Made by a program: the position numbers and the translations under genes | Notes under the pieces: model-generated | What the model was told of the DNA's origin: nothing | The model's input: the letters and a program-made list of their open reading frames with translations, nothing else | Databases searched by the model: none | NCBI RefSeq assembly: GCF_900240315.1 | Contig: NZ_OEPZ01000001.1 | Location: forward strand, 434,001-498,000 | DNA length: 64,000 nucleotides | DNA from: Dorea phocaeensis | GTDB lineage: Bacteria; Bacillota; Clostridia; Lachnospirales; Lachnospiraceae | Reading direction: 5' to 3' | Shown here: positions 26,656-37,030 of the stretch, piece after piece | How the letters are laid out: the number at the start of each line of letters is the position of its first letter | Position numbering within the stretch: position 1 is the stretch's first letter

Positions 26656-27852
26656 TTATTCATTCCTTCGGATCTCCTCCACAAGACTATTCTTTCTCTG
26701 CGGAGCATAAGCAAGATATGGCACTGCCACACCAAGAATCAAAAGCAGTGGACACGCTGCCAACATCGGCCAAATCACAAAGTGGTACCGCATAAACCAC
26801 AACCCGTCAGACAGCGCTCTTATTGCAGTGGCCGAAAACAAGGTGCCAAAGATCAGAACTACCCCGATGGTAATCACCGCATAATAGATTCCCTCTAAAA
26901 TCAACATTTGAAGGAGCTGCTTCTTCGTCATGCCAATTGATTCCATCATAGCAAACTCTTTGCGTCTGGTCACAATATTGGTCAATACAGAGTTGATAAA
27001 GTTTAACACCCCGATCACGCCGATTACCACACTTAAAGTTCCGCCTACCAATACGAACAGATTCTTAAGCCCAGAAAATTCATCCAGCCATTTCTGTTTG
27101 GATTCGTAACCCATTAGCGGCTCTTTCGTAATCGTGTAGTCTTCTACAAACTGGCCATAGGCCGTTTCCTTTTCATCCTCTACATTCAGAAGATAACTCA
27201 TCAGGAAATCTTCGGACTCCATTTCTTTAAATACATCTGCCACTGTGTAGTAACAAAATTCAATTCCATATCGGTTCGTCAAGCCATAGTAATTCTCTTT
27301 GATCACCGTCAGAATCTCAAACTCCCTACGGCTTCCGTCCGGAAGCGCCAGCGTCACCTTATCTCCGGAATGATGCATCATTTCTTTTGGCTCTACCTTG
27401 CCGTTGTCATCTGTAGAGGTACTATAAATCAAATACTTTCCGGTCTTTAGCTTCTCTTTGATCACCGAAAGATCCTCTTCACCTTCATATACATCGATCT
27501 GCTCAAGTGGAAAATCTTCCAGTCCATAAAGAACGGTGCTGGTAGAATAAGCCCCGTTTTCATCTTTTCGTAGATAGTCTTTCTCCGCTCCATACGTCCG
27601 ATAATATCCTTTGCTGTCATGCGGGATATAGTCAGGAGCTTCCCAGGAGTCTGCCATAAGTCCGAATCTTGTAGAAGAATAAATCCGTCCCCCTTCTTCA
27701 AATCCATCCTGCGCCTCACAGGCCTCGATGAAGGACTCTGACAGATTTTCTGTCTTTACCTCTTCACTGTCTCCGCCATAATACTGATCGATACCAAAGT
27801 ATCTGGCATTGGCAATCTGTAAATCCGTCGTCACAAATTTCTTTAAAAACAC
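26656..27852 (-). pseudogene. FtsX-family permease remnant, N-terminal half missing
   Basis: The 398-codon open frame begins abruptly at a GTG without a ribosome site. It encodes only the later part of a typical 750-950-residue Lachnospiraceae FtsX permease: an extracytoplasmic region (about 1-265) and the C-terminal FtsX module (about 268-395). That module has three helices and RRKEFAMMESIGMTKKQLLQMLILEGIYYA. The first membrane anchor, the first FtsX module and any ATPase partner are absent. The 5' end lies only 45 bases after the parC stop, so the missing half was probably deleted. The remaining frame has no internal stops, so the loss may be recent, or a truncated product may still be made. 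Confidence 0.72.
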
Positions 27853-27896
27853 ATCGGCTTCTCTTCATCTCTTTTCCTGTCTTCGCGTCTTGTCAG

Positions 27897-30137
27897 TTAT
27901 CCTCTTGTCTTCGTACCGGTTCCGTCCCGTTTTGCCACTTTCAGACGATTTAATGTTACCTCTTTTTCTTTGTACTTCACCTTAACTTCCGTTCCCTCTT
28001 CAAAGAGATAAGCGTGCTCCACCTCATCGTTTTTCCGAAGCTTGATACCGCGGACTCCGACAGCGCCCTTTTTCTTCTCGGAGACTTCTTCTGCCGGAAA
28101 CCGCAGGAAAAATCCATCTTTTGACTGCAGTACAATTTGCTGATTATCCGTAATGACCTGTACACTTACCAGACGATCTTCCGCCTGCAGCTTGGTCGCG
28201 GCAATGGTTCGCTTAGACACCTGGAACTCACTGCCTTCTACCTTCTTTATCATACCTTGGCTGGTAACGAACAGAAGCTTTGCAAAGCGCATCTGCTCAG
28301 AGTCACAGATATATACAATCTCTTCTTTGGTACTGTCATAATTACTTACATTATCGATTGGAAGGCTCTTGTCCCGGAATTTCCCATACGGAAGATCCAG
28401 CACCTTGACCTGGTGCATCTTGCCGGTATCGGTAAACAGACAGATCTTCCCGGTATTCATACATGGCAGAATATATTTATTCTCTGCGTCTGCCGCTTCC
28501 TTATTCCGCTCATAGGTTGCCGGATCCACCGTCTTGGCATATCCAAATCGATCCATCAGGAATACCACTTCCTGTTCCTCAATCTTATTTTCTTCATAGA
28601 CCGCTTCCTCGGCATTTTCTATAGCAGTGCGGCGTTTTCTTAAGTATTCCTTCTTAATCGCATCCAAATCTTCGATAATCACGTCTGCCATCGACTCATA
28701 ATGATCTAGAATATCCTCGTATCTGGCAATTTTCTGAAGCGTTTCTTCATGTTCCTTCTGAAGTGCTTCAATCTCTAAACCAATCAGCTTGTACAGGCGC
28801 ATTTCCAAAATCGCCGTTGCCTGCCGCTCGGTAAAGCGAAGCATTGCCGCCATTTTTTTGGAAATTCCGGATTTGAATCGAATGTTTTCCGTCTCACCTC
28901 TGGTCAGACATGCCTTGGCATCCTTCACCGACTGGCTGCCTCGCAGAATCTCGATAATCAGATCAATCACATCACATGCTTTGATCAGACCTTCTTGGAT
29001 TTCTTTCTTATCCTGTTCTTTGCCAAGCAGCGTCTGATACTTCCTGGTCGCCATCTCAAACTGAAAATCTACATGGTGCTCGATGATTTTCTTAAGTCCC
29101 ATGGTCTCCGGTCTTCCGTTTGCCACCGCCAGCATATTGACGCCGAAGGTATCTTCCAAACGTGTCTTCTTATAGAGCATGTTTGTCAGATTCTCAACAT
29201 CCGCTCCCTTTTTCAGATCGATCACAATCCGGATTCCTTCTTTGGAGGACTGGTTGGAAATATCCACAATATCCGTCGTCTTCTTAGACTCTACCAATGC
29301 ACAGACATCATTTAAGAACTTCCCGATTCCGGCTCCAATCATCGTGTAAGGAATCTCTGTAATCACCAGGCGCTTCTTTCCGCCTTTCATCTCTTCTACT
29401 TCTACTTTACCACGAAGCTTAATCTTCCCGGTTCCCGTCTCGTAGATTGCCGCCAGATCGTCCTTGTTGACTACAATTCCTCCCGTTGGGAAATCCGGCC
29501 CTTTGATGAATTTCATTAGTCCTTTGGTACTAATGTCGCTATTCTTCATATACGCTTTGACTGCGTCCACCACTTCCCCCAGATTATGAGGCGGAATGCT
29601 GGTCGCCATACCAACCGCAATTCCTTCTGCCCCGTTAACCAAAAGATTGGGAATCCGAACCGGAAGTACCACTGGCTCTTTCTCTGTTTCATCAAAGTTT
29701 GGTCCGAAATCCACAATATTCTTGTCCAAATCCGCAAGATAGACTTCCTGTGTCAACTTAGCAAGTCGGGCTTCTGTGTAACGCATCGCCGCAGCTCCAT
29801 CACCTTCGATAGATCCAAAGTTACCGTGTCCATCAACCAGTGTCATGCCCTTCTTAAACTCCTGTGCCATAACCACCAGCGCCTCATAGATAGAACTGTC
29901 TCCATGTGGATGGTATTTACCCATGGTATCCCCTACGATACGGGCACATTTCCGATAAGGCTTGTCATAACGTATTCCCAGTTCATACATATCATAGAGC
30001 GTACGTCTTTGTACCGGCTTCAAGCCATCCCGCACATCTGGCAGCGCTCTTGCAACAATGACGCTCATTGCATAATCAATGTATGATTTTCTCATAACAT
30101 CCGAATATTCCGTTCTAATGATTTGTGAATCCTGCAT
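27897..30137 (-). CDS. parC: DNA topoisomerase IV subunit A (type II topoisomerase A subunit)
   Basis: Breakage-reunion subunit of a type II topoisomerase. Of the 746 residues, the N-terminal core has [20 protein letters not shown] (about 24-43), [15 protein letters not shown] and the catalytic tyrosine in [10 protein letters not shown] (about 115-125). The C-terminal beta-pinwheel lacks a canonical GyrA box (QRRGGKG), which argues for topo IV rather than gyrase. The ATG at 30137 ([11 protein letters not shown]) is chosen because GGAGG directly precedes it. It follows the B subunit by 48 bases. Many annotations leave this pair as gyrase/topo IV, so the parC symbol is a reasoned choice. Confidence 0.88.
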   Translation of the reverse strand: MQDSQIIRTEYSDVMRKSYIDYAMSVIVARALPDVRDGLKPVQRRTLYDMYELGIRYDKPYRKCARIVGDTMGKYHPHGDSSIYEALVVMAQEFKKGMTLVDGHGNFGSIEGDGAAAMRYTEARLAKLTQEVYLADLDKNIVDFGPNFDETEKEPVVLPVRIPNLLVNGAEGIAVGMATSIPPHNLGEVVDAVKAYMKNSDISTKGLMKFIKGPDFPTGGIVVNKDDLAAIYETGTGKIKLRGKVEVEEMKGGKKRLVITEIPYTMIGAGIGKFLNDVCALVESKKTTDIVDISNQSSKEGIRIVIDLKKGADVENLTNMLYKKTRLEDTFGVNMLAVANGRPETMGLKKIIEHHVDFQFEMATRKYQTLLGKEQDKKEIQEGLIKACDVIDLIIEILRGSQSVKDAKACLTRGETENIRFKSGISKKMAAMLRFTERQATAILEMRLYKLIGLEIEALQKEHEETLQKIARYEDILDHYESMADVIIEDLDAIKKEYLRKRRTAIENAEEAVYEENKIEEQEVVFLMDRFGYAKTVDPATYERNKEAADAENKYILPCMNTGKICLFTDTGKMHQVKVLDLPYGKFRDKSLPIDNVSNYDSTKEEIVYICDSEQMRFAKLLFVTSQGMIKKVEGSEFQVSKRTIAATKLQAEDRLVSVQVITDNQQIVLQSKDGFFLRFPAEEVSEKKKGAVGVRGIKLRKNDEVEHAYLFEEGTEVKVKYKEKEVTLNRLKVAKRDGTGTKTRG

Positions 30138-30185
30138 CTTTTCCTCCAACTGTTTCCATCGATCTCTTCCATTCACACGCTTTTA

Positions 30186-32108
30186 CTATATATCCAGTTC
30201 CGCTTCGGTCGCATTCTCGTAGATAAATGCCCGGCGCGGCGGAACTTCTGTTCCCATCAACATCTCTGTTACATCTGATGCCATCCTTGCATCTTCAATC
30301 TCTACCCGCTTTAAGATTCTGGTCTCTGGATTGATGGTTGTCTCCCACAGCTGCTCGGCGTCCATCTCTCCTAAACCTTTATATCGCTGCAGAGTAAACG
30401 GTCCCTCATGGCTCTTACGGTACCGCTCCAGCGCCCGGTCATCGTAGAGGTACTCTTCTTCCCCCTTCTTTGGCATCACTTTATAAAGTGGAGGCATGGC
30501 AATATAGACATGTCCCTCATCAATCAATTCCTTCATAAAGCGATAGAACAAGGTTAACAGAAGTGTCGAAATGTGCGCGCCGTCCACGTCCGCATCGGCC
30601 ATGATGATAATCTTGTCGTATCGAAGCTTCGTAATGTCAAAATCATTGCCATATCCTTCTGAAAATCCACATCCAAATGCATTGATCATGGTCTTGATCT
30701 CTGCATTTGCCAGCACCTTATCGATACTCGCCTTCTCCACATTCAGAATCTTTCCGCGAATCGGCAGAATTGCCTGGTACATCCGGTCTCTTGCCGTCTT
30801 GGCAGAGCCGCCGGCAGAATCTCCCTCTACAATAAAAATCTCGCACTTTGAAGCATCCCGGCTTTCACAGTTCGCAAGCTTTCCATTGCTGTCGAAGGAA
30901 TATTTCTGCTTCGTCAGAAGATTGGTTTTGGCACGCTCCTCCGTTTTCCGGATCTTCGCCGCCTTCTCCGCACATCCGATCACCTTCTTTAAATTCTCTA
31001 AATTTCTGTCAAAATAGCGTACGATCTCATCACCGGTTACCTTGCTGCACGCCTTGGCTGCATCCGGATTATCAAGCTTCGTCTTCGTCTGTCCTTCAAA
31101 CCTCGGATCGGGATGCTTGATCGAGATAATCGCCGTCATTCCATTTCGGATATCGGCTCCGGTAAAATTGGCATCCTTCTCTTTCAAGATTCCAAGCTCT
31201 CTTGCATACTGGTTCATCACCGTCGTAAAGGTAGTCTTAAATCCCGTCAGATGGGTTCCGCCTTCTGCATTATAGATGTTGTTGCAGAATCCCATAACAT
31301 TTTCGTGGAACTCATTTACATACTGAAATGCCGCTTCCACCTCGATACCTTCTGCCTCTCCTTTAAAATAAACTGGTTCGTGCACCGTCTCCTTCTTAGA
31401 ATTCAGATCTTTGATAAATCCCAGTATTCCGTCTGGCTCGTGATACACGACATGCTCTTTTTCCGCCCCTCTTTTATCCTCGAAGATAATCGTAAGAGAA
31501 GGATTTAAGTATGCCGTCTCATGCATCCGGCTCTTGACCTCTTCCGCCCGAAACCGGGTCTTCTCAAAGATCGTGTCGTCCGGCAGAAAATTCACCTTCG
31601 TTCCGGTCTTTCTCGTCTTCGCAATCTTCGGCAGCAGTCCGTCTTCTAATTCTACCACTGGTTTTCCTCGCTCAAACCGATCGTGGTGAACGTATCCGTC
31701 ACGGCTGATCTCCACATCCATATAAACAGAAAGGGCATTGACAACGGAAGAACCCACACCGTGCAGTCCTCCACTGGTCTTGTACGCTGAATCGTCAAAT
31801 TTCCCACCTGCATGAAGGGTGGTATAAACGACCCGGGCCGCCGGAAGTCCGGTTGCATGAAGATCCACCGGCACACCACGCCCATTATCTTCCACTGTCG
31901 CAGAACCATCCGCCTCCAATGTCACTTTAATTTCCGTACAAAAGCCTGCAAGATGCTCATCCACTGAGTTATCTACCATCTCATAGATCAGATGGTTCAA
32001 TCCCTTGGTTGATACACTTCCGATATACATTCCCGGACGCTTCCGAACCGCCTCCAGTCCTTCCAATATGGAAATGCTTTCCGCATCATAGGTATTCTTC
32101 TTCGCCAT
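30186..32108 (-). CDS. parE: DNA topoisomerase IV subunit B (type II topoisomerase B subunit)
   Basis: ATPase subunit of the type II topoisomerase. The 640 residues contain a GHKL ATP-binding domain (EMVDNSVDEHLAG about 43-55, VEDNGRGVPVDLH, GLHGVGSSVVNAL about 113-125) and the transducer domain. The TOPRIM domain has VEGDSAGGSAKTARDR (about 420-435) and MADADVDGAHISTLLL (about 493-508). A second, oriC-linked gyrase pair would normally exist elsewhere in the genome. It is co-transcribed with the A subunit downstream. It replaces the lepA position seen after gpr-spoIIP in Bacillus. Confidence 0.88.
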   Translation of the reverse strand: MAKKNTYDAESISILEGLEAVRKRPGMYIGSVSTKGLNHLIYEMVDNSVDEHLAGFCTEIKVTLEADGSATVEDNGRGVPVDLHATGLPAARVVYTTLHAGGKFDDSAYKTSGGLHGVGSSVVNALSVYMDVEISRDGYVHHDRFERGKPVVELEDGLLPKIAKTRKTGTKVNFLPDDTIFEKTRFRAEEVKSRMHETAYLNPSLTIIFEDKRGAEKEHVVYHEPDGILGFIKDLNSKKETVHEPVYFKGEAEGIEVEAAFQYVNEFHENVMGFCNNIYNAEGGTHLTGFKTTFTTVMNQYARELGILKEKDANFTGADIRNGMTAIISIKHPDPRFEGQTKTKLDNPDAAKACSKVTGDEIVRYFDRNLENLKKVIGCAEKAAKIRKTEERAKTNLLTKQKYSFDSNGKLANCESRDASKCEIFIVEGDSAGGSAKTARDRMYQAILPIRGKILNVEKASIDKVLANAEIKTMINAFGCGFSEGYGNDFDITKLRYDKIIIMADADVDGAHISTLLLTLFYRFMKELIDEGHVYIAMPPLYKVMPKKGEEEYLYDDRALERYRKSHEGPFTLQRYKGLGEMDAEQLWETTINPETRILKRVEIEDARMASDVTEMLMGTEVPPRRAFIYENATEAELDI

Positions 32109-32143
32109 GGCTTCCTATATCCTTTCTATCCTTTTTGTGCAAA

Positions 32144-32159
32144 CGCCCATATATGAGCG
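32144..32159 (-). repeat. 16-base imperfect palindrome in the parE leader
   Basis: CGCCCATATATGAGCG is a dyad with one mismatched pair, located about 35 bases before the parE ATG and downstream of its putative promoter. It could be an operator or only chance symmetry. Confidence 0.4.
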
Positions 32160-32181
32160 CATACGACTCCATACTGCCAAT

Positions 32182-32210
32182 ATCTTAGCACAAAGTCCTG
32201 TATGGGGCAA
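32182..32210 (-). promoter_or_regulatory. Candidate promoter of parE-parC
   Basis: TTGCCC (32205-32210), 17 bases, TAAGAT (32182-32187) on the minus strand; both boxes deviate from consensus but the spacing is ideal and the element sits between spoIIP and parE. Confidence 0.5.
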
Positions 32211-32241
32211 ATAGAATTTATTTTGTCAGAGCATGGGCAAT

Positions 32242-33456
32242 TTACTTTATCAGCACATGAGCAAGGGTATCTGCCAGAACTTCCATCGCATTTCGCATTT
32301 CTTCTACTGTATTGGTCTGAGCTCCTGCTTCAATTAGAAGTGTCCGCGGCTTAAAGTGCATATTATAGCGATATCCGCGCAGGAAAATACGTCTGGTAAA
32401 TCCGGGGTATTTTTCATTGGCTGCCAGTTGAAGCTGAAGTGAAAATGCCAGATTATCTTCTATGTACGGGTTTGGCAAGTAACTGATATTTCCATTTGCT
32501 TTTGTACGGCTTAGTCCATTAAAGAACATAATCTGTGCCGTCGGCTTTCCACCAACTTCTGTCACCAGATGGGTTCCTTCCACCACGCCGTCCCTGTGCA
32601 GATCGATCACCACCTCTATGCTGGGGTGCTCTGCCAGAATTTTCTGAATCTCTGGTTCAGCCAGCTGATAAGCCTGGCTTCGATCCAGCTTCCCATCTAC
32701 CAAATCATAAACCCCTTCATGGTGAAGCGTTGGAATCTTGTACGTCTCACTCAAAAGCTGAGTTAAATAAGCACCCATTCCTACAATAGAAGTCGCCGGA
32801 TCTCCAGGCGCCGAGTCGGCAAATGCCTCCTGCGAATGGGTATGATAGATCAATACCTTCGGCTCCTCCTGATCGGGAATCTCAATATGAAGATCTTTTT
32901 CCAACAGGGCCTTGGCATTTAAAAGCTGTGGATCTGCCATGGTGTTTCCATCTACCGCATAAAAATTTCCCAACAGATATTCGTAATTCATTAACTTTTC
33001 CATACTGGCATCAACGGGCGTGCCCGATGTCTGAACAGCCGTGTCTAAAGGCTTCTCTTCTCCGATCAGTTTTCCCTCTTCATCCACGGCATTTTCATCA
33101 CTTTCCTGTCTCGCAAGAATCATGGCGTAGGTCTCCCTGTCTTCCACTTCCGTATCCAGAAACTCTTTGTCCTCTACATAGGTTCCAATGGGAAGTAGTT
33201 CCATAGCCCGATCAGCCACCCATTCCCAGGGCGTCTTCTCTTCCCCTGCTTCTACGCAGGCAAGCCCTGGAAGCCACCATTTCTTGGCATGTTCCACCGC
33301 TGCGTCGGAAAAGACCACCCCTATTTTCATCCATAGTTCTTCGGGAACCTTCTTTCCCAGGCGGATTCCCGCCAAAAGAAAAAGGATCCCTGCCGAAACT
33401 ACCATCAGCACCCGGCTGATTCTTATTTTTACTTTCACATTTTTCACTCCGCTCAT
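32242..33456 (-). CDS. spoIIP: Stage II sporulation protein P (engulfment peptidoglycan hydrolase)
   Basis: SpoIIP is a membrane-anchored amidase/endopeptidase that, with SpoIID and SpoIIM, thins septal peptidoglycan during engulfment. The 404-residue product has one transmembrane helix (about 13-30), a variable linker, and the SpoIIP catalytic domain (about 200-400). That domain begins with VLIYHTHSQEAF, whose His and Glu are metal ligands, followed by VVIDLHRDGV and the C-terminal LLIEAGAQTNTVEEMRNAM. It lies 55 bases after gpr, as in the Bacillus gpr-spoIIP unit. The ATG has a GGGGAG site. Confidence 0.95.
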   Translation of the reverse strand: MSGVKNVKVKIRISRVLMVVSAGILFLLAGIRLGKKVPEELWMKIGVVFSDAAVEHAKKWWLPGLACVEAGEEKTPWEWVADRAMELLPIGTYVEDKEFLDTEVEDRETYAMILARQESDENAVDEEGKLIGEEKPLDTAVQTSGTPVDASMEKLMNYEYLLGNFYAVDGNTMADPQLLNAKALLEKDLHIEIPDQEEPKVLIYHTHSQEAFADSAPGDPATSIVGMGAYLTQLLSETYKIPTLHHEGVYDLVDGKLDRSQAYQLAEPEIQKILAEHPSIEVVIDLHRDGVVEGTHLVTEVGGKPTAQIMFFNGLSRTKANGNISYLPNPYIEDNLAFSLQLQLAANEKYPGFTRRIFLRGYRYNMHFKPRTLLIEAGAQTNTVEEMRNAMEVLADTLAHVLIK

Positions 33457-33511
33457 TCCCGGTCTCCCCTGCTTGAGAACCGGACTTTCGTCTTCCTACA
33501 GTGTCTTAACA

Positions 33512-34501
33512 CTATATGAGTCCGGCAGATGGATTATGTGCCTGTCCTCCTGAAAACAGAAGATTGAGCGCTTCTGAAATAGTGAAACTGATTCTTCTTA
33601 TGGTATCATCAATGTCTTTTGGCGTTACAAACAGCCCATTTAAGTGTGGTGAAATCAATTCTTTCACCAGTTCATACTTCTCCGCCGCATTATACCCGGA
33701 AAGCACCACGCCTACTCCTTTTAAGGTCTCAGAGCTTTCCAGCGCCCGAATAAAATTTTCCATCGTATCGTTTACGATGGTGGCTGCATCCACAACGGTT
33801 GGAACTCCGATTGAAATAACCGGTACTCCAACGGTCTCTTTCGTAATCGCATTTCTATGATTTCCAACCCCGGAACCAGGATGAATCCCCGTATCACTGA
33901 TCTGAATTGTCCGGTTCAGCCGTCTGGTGCTTCTTGCCGCCAGTGCGTCTACCACAATCAACAGGTCTGGTTTCGTTTGCTTGATCACCCCTCGAATCAC
34001 TTCCACCGTCTCCATCCCTGTCTGTCCCATCACCCCCGGAATCACCGCACTGACCATGCATACCTGATCTTTCCCCATAGCATAACGTCCATACTCCTTC
34101 ACGATATGCCTGGTAATGTTCAGATGATCTGCCACATAAGGCCCCAGTGCATCCGGCGTTACGTATCGATTTCCAAGCCCTGCCACTAACACGGAATACT
34201 CCGGCTTATCCATCGGAACAAAAGGCTTTAAAAACTTTGCCAGTTCTGCCGAAATCTCCTCATGGTAGCCCTCGTCCGGCACAGCCAAATCCGGCGCCTC
34301 CATCGTAATATAAGTTCCTACCGGCTTTCCCATAATTTTCGCCCCATTTTCCGTCTCAATCTTCACCGTCGTAACTCGGATCTCTCTTTCTTCATCATAT
34401 GTTTCATCCAAAATCACACCCGGAACTTCCACATTATCTGCCGCAAACCGTTCCTTCTGCTCCAGTGCAAGATCCGTCCGGATCCTATACTTCTCGATCA
34501 T
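33512..34501 (-). CDS. gpr: Germination protease (spore endopeptidase GPR)
   Basis: GPR is an aspartic-type protease, made as a zymogen in the forespore, that degrades small acid-soluble spore proteins at germination. With the ATG at 34501 (MIEKYRIRTDLALEQKE; CAGGAGG upstream) it is 329 residues long. Family blocks include the pro-region, VLVAGLGNRYVTPDALGP, PGVMGQTGMETVEVIRGV, DLLIVVDALAARSTRRLNRTIQ, and DTGIHPGSGVGNHR. It is divergent from rpsT and followed by spoIIP. A forespore promoter is expected in the A/T-rich gap, but I found no confident match. Confidence 0.96.
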   Translation of the reverse strand: MIEKYRIRTDLALEQKERFAADNVEVPGVILDETYDEEREIRVTTVKIETENGAKIMGKPVGTYITMEAPDLAVPDEGYHEEISAELAKFLKPFVPMDKPEYSVLVAGLGNRYVTPDALGPYVADHLNITRHIVKEYGRYAMGKDQVCMVSAVIPGVMGQTGMETVEVIRGVIKQTKPDLLIVVDALAARSTRRLNRTIQISDTGIHPGSGVGNHRNAITKETVGVPVISIGVPTVVDAATIVNDTMENFIRALESSETLKGVGVVLSGYNAAEKYELVKELISPHLNGLFVTPKDIDDTIRRISFTISEALNLLFSGGQAHNPSAGLI

Positions 34502-34591
34502 GGTTCCATCCTCCTGCCTACTGCTTCTTTTCATAATTACTATATTTCCTGTTTTTTGGGAAAATATGTAGGTTTTTTTGGAAAATATCTA

Positions 34592-34620
34592 TTGACAGAA
34601 AGCATTCCTTGGCATAAAAT
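34592..34620 (+). promoter_or_regulatory. Sigma-A promoter of rpsT
   Basis: Perfect TTGACA (34592-34597), a 17-base spacer and TAAAAT (34615-34620), about 90 bases before the rpsT start. Confidence 0.85.
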
Positions 34621-34632
34621 AAGTTCGTATGT

Positions 34633-34665
34633 TTCGTTAGAACGTCCGTGTCCGGCTCTAACGAA
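34633..34665 (+). promoter_or_regulatory. Hairpin in the rpsT leader
   Basis: TTCGTTAGA (34633-34641) pairs perfectly with TCTAACGAA (34657-34665); the 15-base loop contains a further CCG/CGG pairing. It starts a few bases after the expected transcription start and may be an S20 feedback site or a 5' stabiliser. Confidence 0.5.
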
Positions 34666-34711
34666 CTGGAATCGATCGAAATCGAAATATAGGATATTGG
34701 AGGTGGACAAG

Positions 34712-34975
34712 TTGGCTAATATCAAATCTGCAAAGAAAAGAATCTTAGTAAACGAAACAAAAGCTGCAAGAAACAAAGCAATTAAGTCTAAAGTAAAAAC
34801 TTGCGTAAAGAAAGTTGAAACAGCTATCGCTAACAAGGATGCCGAAGCGGCTGCGGCAGCATTAAAGGTAGCAATCGTTGAGATCAATAAAGCAGGAAGC
34901 AAGGGTGTTTATCACAAGAACACTTGCTCCAGAAAGATTTCTCGTTTAACAAAAGCTGTAAACAGAATTGCTTAA
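34712..34975 (+). CDS. rpsT: 30S ribosomal protein S20
   Basis: S20 is an 87-residue helical protein of the small-subunit body. The sequence begins (M)ANIKSAKKRILVNETKAARNKAIKS and ends ISRLTKAVNRIA, matching the whole family length. The start is TTG (34712-34714) preceded by GGAGGTGG; a GTG three codons upstream is unlikely because it overlaps the ribosome site and MANIKSAKKR is the family's standard start. It is a single-gene unit with a consensus promoter, a leader hairpin and a strong terminator, divergent from gpr. Confidence 0.97.
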   Translation: MANIKSAKKRILVNETKAARNKAIKSKVKTCVKKVETAIANKDAEAAAAALKVAIVEINKAGSKGVYHKNTCSRKISRLTKAVNRIA

Positions 34976-34980
34976 TTATA

Positions 34981-35022
34981 AATTTGGGACGGGGTTTTTT
35001 TAAAAAAACTCCGTCCCAAATT
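34981..35022 (+). terminator. Terminator after rpsT, probably bidirectional
   Basis: AATTTGGGACGG-type arms (34981-34994 and 35009-35022) enclose a T7/A7 core that can extend the stem. It lies between the convergent rpsT and PyrE-like genes, 5 bases after the rpsT stop. Confidence 0.75.
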
Positions 35023-35049
35023 GCATTTTACCCTGTCCCAATTGTACTT

Positions 35050-35703
35050 CTACTCCAATCTGGAATATCCAAAGCTATTCACAATAGCTTCTATCTTTTC
35101 TCCATTCTGACACATCGGACATTTCCCCGGTTCATACGCTCGATAATCAGGAACGTCTTTGCTTGTGAAAATCGTTTTAATCTCCATCCCCGCCACTTTT
35201 GAGACGGCGCTGAAAACTGCGCAGACACCGCAAATAGTTCCACCATAATACAGCACCGATTCAATCGCTTTGCTGATCGTTCTTCCAGTAGTCACGGATC
35301 CTGCCAGCAGCAATACCTGTTGATCTCTAATCATTCGCTGCTTATTATCTCGGAATAAAATCTGCCCCTGTGTATAATATTCTGGTGTAATCACAGAGAT
35401 ATTATTCCCCGCACTCAGAGACATTCCGGAAGAATCTGCCAGCTGCTCTGCCAAAAAGGTTCCGATCACTTCCGTCTCATCCAGGCACACAATGGTGTTG
35501 ACATGGGTGTTTGTCTTGTACTCTTCCGCTAAAACCTTCGCCGTTTCTCTGGCGTTATTGTGTCTGCATTTCACCGTCGACATATCGATATACGTGTTCA
35601 AATGTGAATTGCTTGTCACAAAATGACCTCTTAACACCTTGATTCTTGCCTTCGGATTCCTTGCAGAGCGCAAATCTTCCATTTTTTCAATCATATTACT
35701 CAT
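35050..35703 (-). CDS. PyrE-like phosphoribosyltransferase-fold protein
   Basis: A 217-residue type I phosphoribosyltransferase-fold protein related to orotate phosphoribosyltransferase. An N-terminal LRGHFVTSNSHLNTYIDMSTVKCRHNNARETAKVLAEE hood region is followed by VNTIVCLDETEVIGTFLAEQL and the core strand. The PRPP-loop region reads VLLLAGSVTTGRTISKAIE (about 127-145): the TTG part is kept, but the two acidic residues expected just before it are replaced by Ala-Gly. A C-terminal CPMC suggests a metal site or structural cysteines. It appears monocistronic with an AAGGAGGGAG site. True PyrE activity is uncertain, so no symbol is given. Confidence 0.75.
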   Translation of the reverse strand: MSNMIEKMEDLRSARNPKARIKVLRGHFVTSNSHLNTYIDMSTVKCRHNNARETAKVLAEEYKTNTHVNTIVCLDETEVIGTFLAEQLADSSGMSLSAGNNISVITPEYYTQGQILFRDNKQRMIRDQQVLLLAGSVTTGRTISKAIESVLYYGGTICGVCAVFSAVSKVAGMEIKTIFTSKDVPDYRAYEPGKCPMCQNGEKIEAIVNSFGYSRLE

Positions 35704-35811
35704 TTTCTCCCTCCTTTTCAGTGCTTATTTTCTGTTTTCTGATTTCATTCTATCATAATTCACAGAAAAATCTATTCATTTCACATAAAAAGAATGAGGT
35801 CTTCCAAAATA

Positions 35812-35837
35812 TTATAATTCAAATGTTATAATTCAAA
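35812..35837. repeat. Short tandem direct repeat
   Basis: TTATAATTCAAA occurs twice (35812-35823 and 35826-35837) with a two-base gap, between the ilvC terminator and the PyrE-like gene. No function is apparent. Confidence 0.5.
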
Positions 35838-35880
35838 AAAAGACACGGGATCTCGCAGCGTTCCTGCTGCTTTCCCGTGC
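35835..35880 (-). terminator. Terminator of ilvC
   Basis: The minus strand forms CACGGGA / TCCCGTG with an inner GCAGC / GCTGC stem (35844-35879), followed by seven T. It lies 47 bases after the ilvC stop. Confidence 0.85.
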
Positions 35881-35926
35881 CTTTTCTTCTCTATACAAAT
35901 CTATACAAGCCAAAAACCCGCTGCTT

Positions 35927-36958
<1,032 letters not shown>

Positions 36959-37030
36959 CTAAGATAATAAATTCTCATTTTATTTATTAAACAAGGCTGG
37001 CCGAAAACCGGTCTCATTTAAAATCGTTTG

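Noticed and set aside
34262-34711. An N-terminal extension of the S20 frame on the plus strand
   Set aside because: It overlaps gpr antisense and runs through the rpsT promoter and leader; the S20 family starts at the TTG at 34712.
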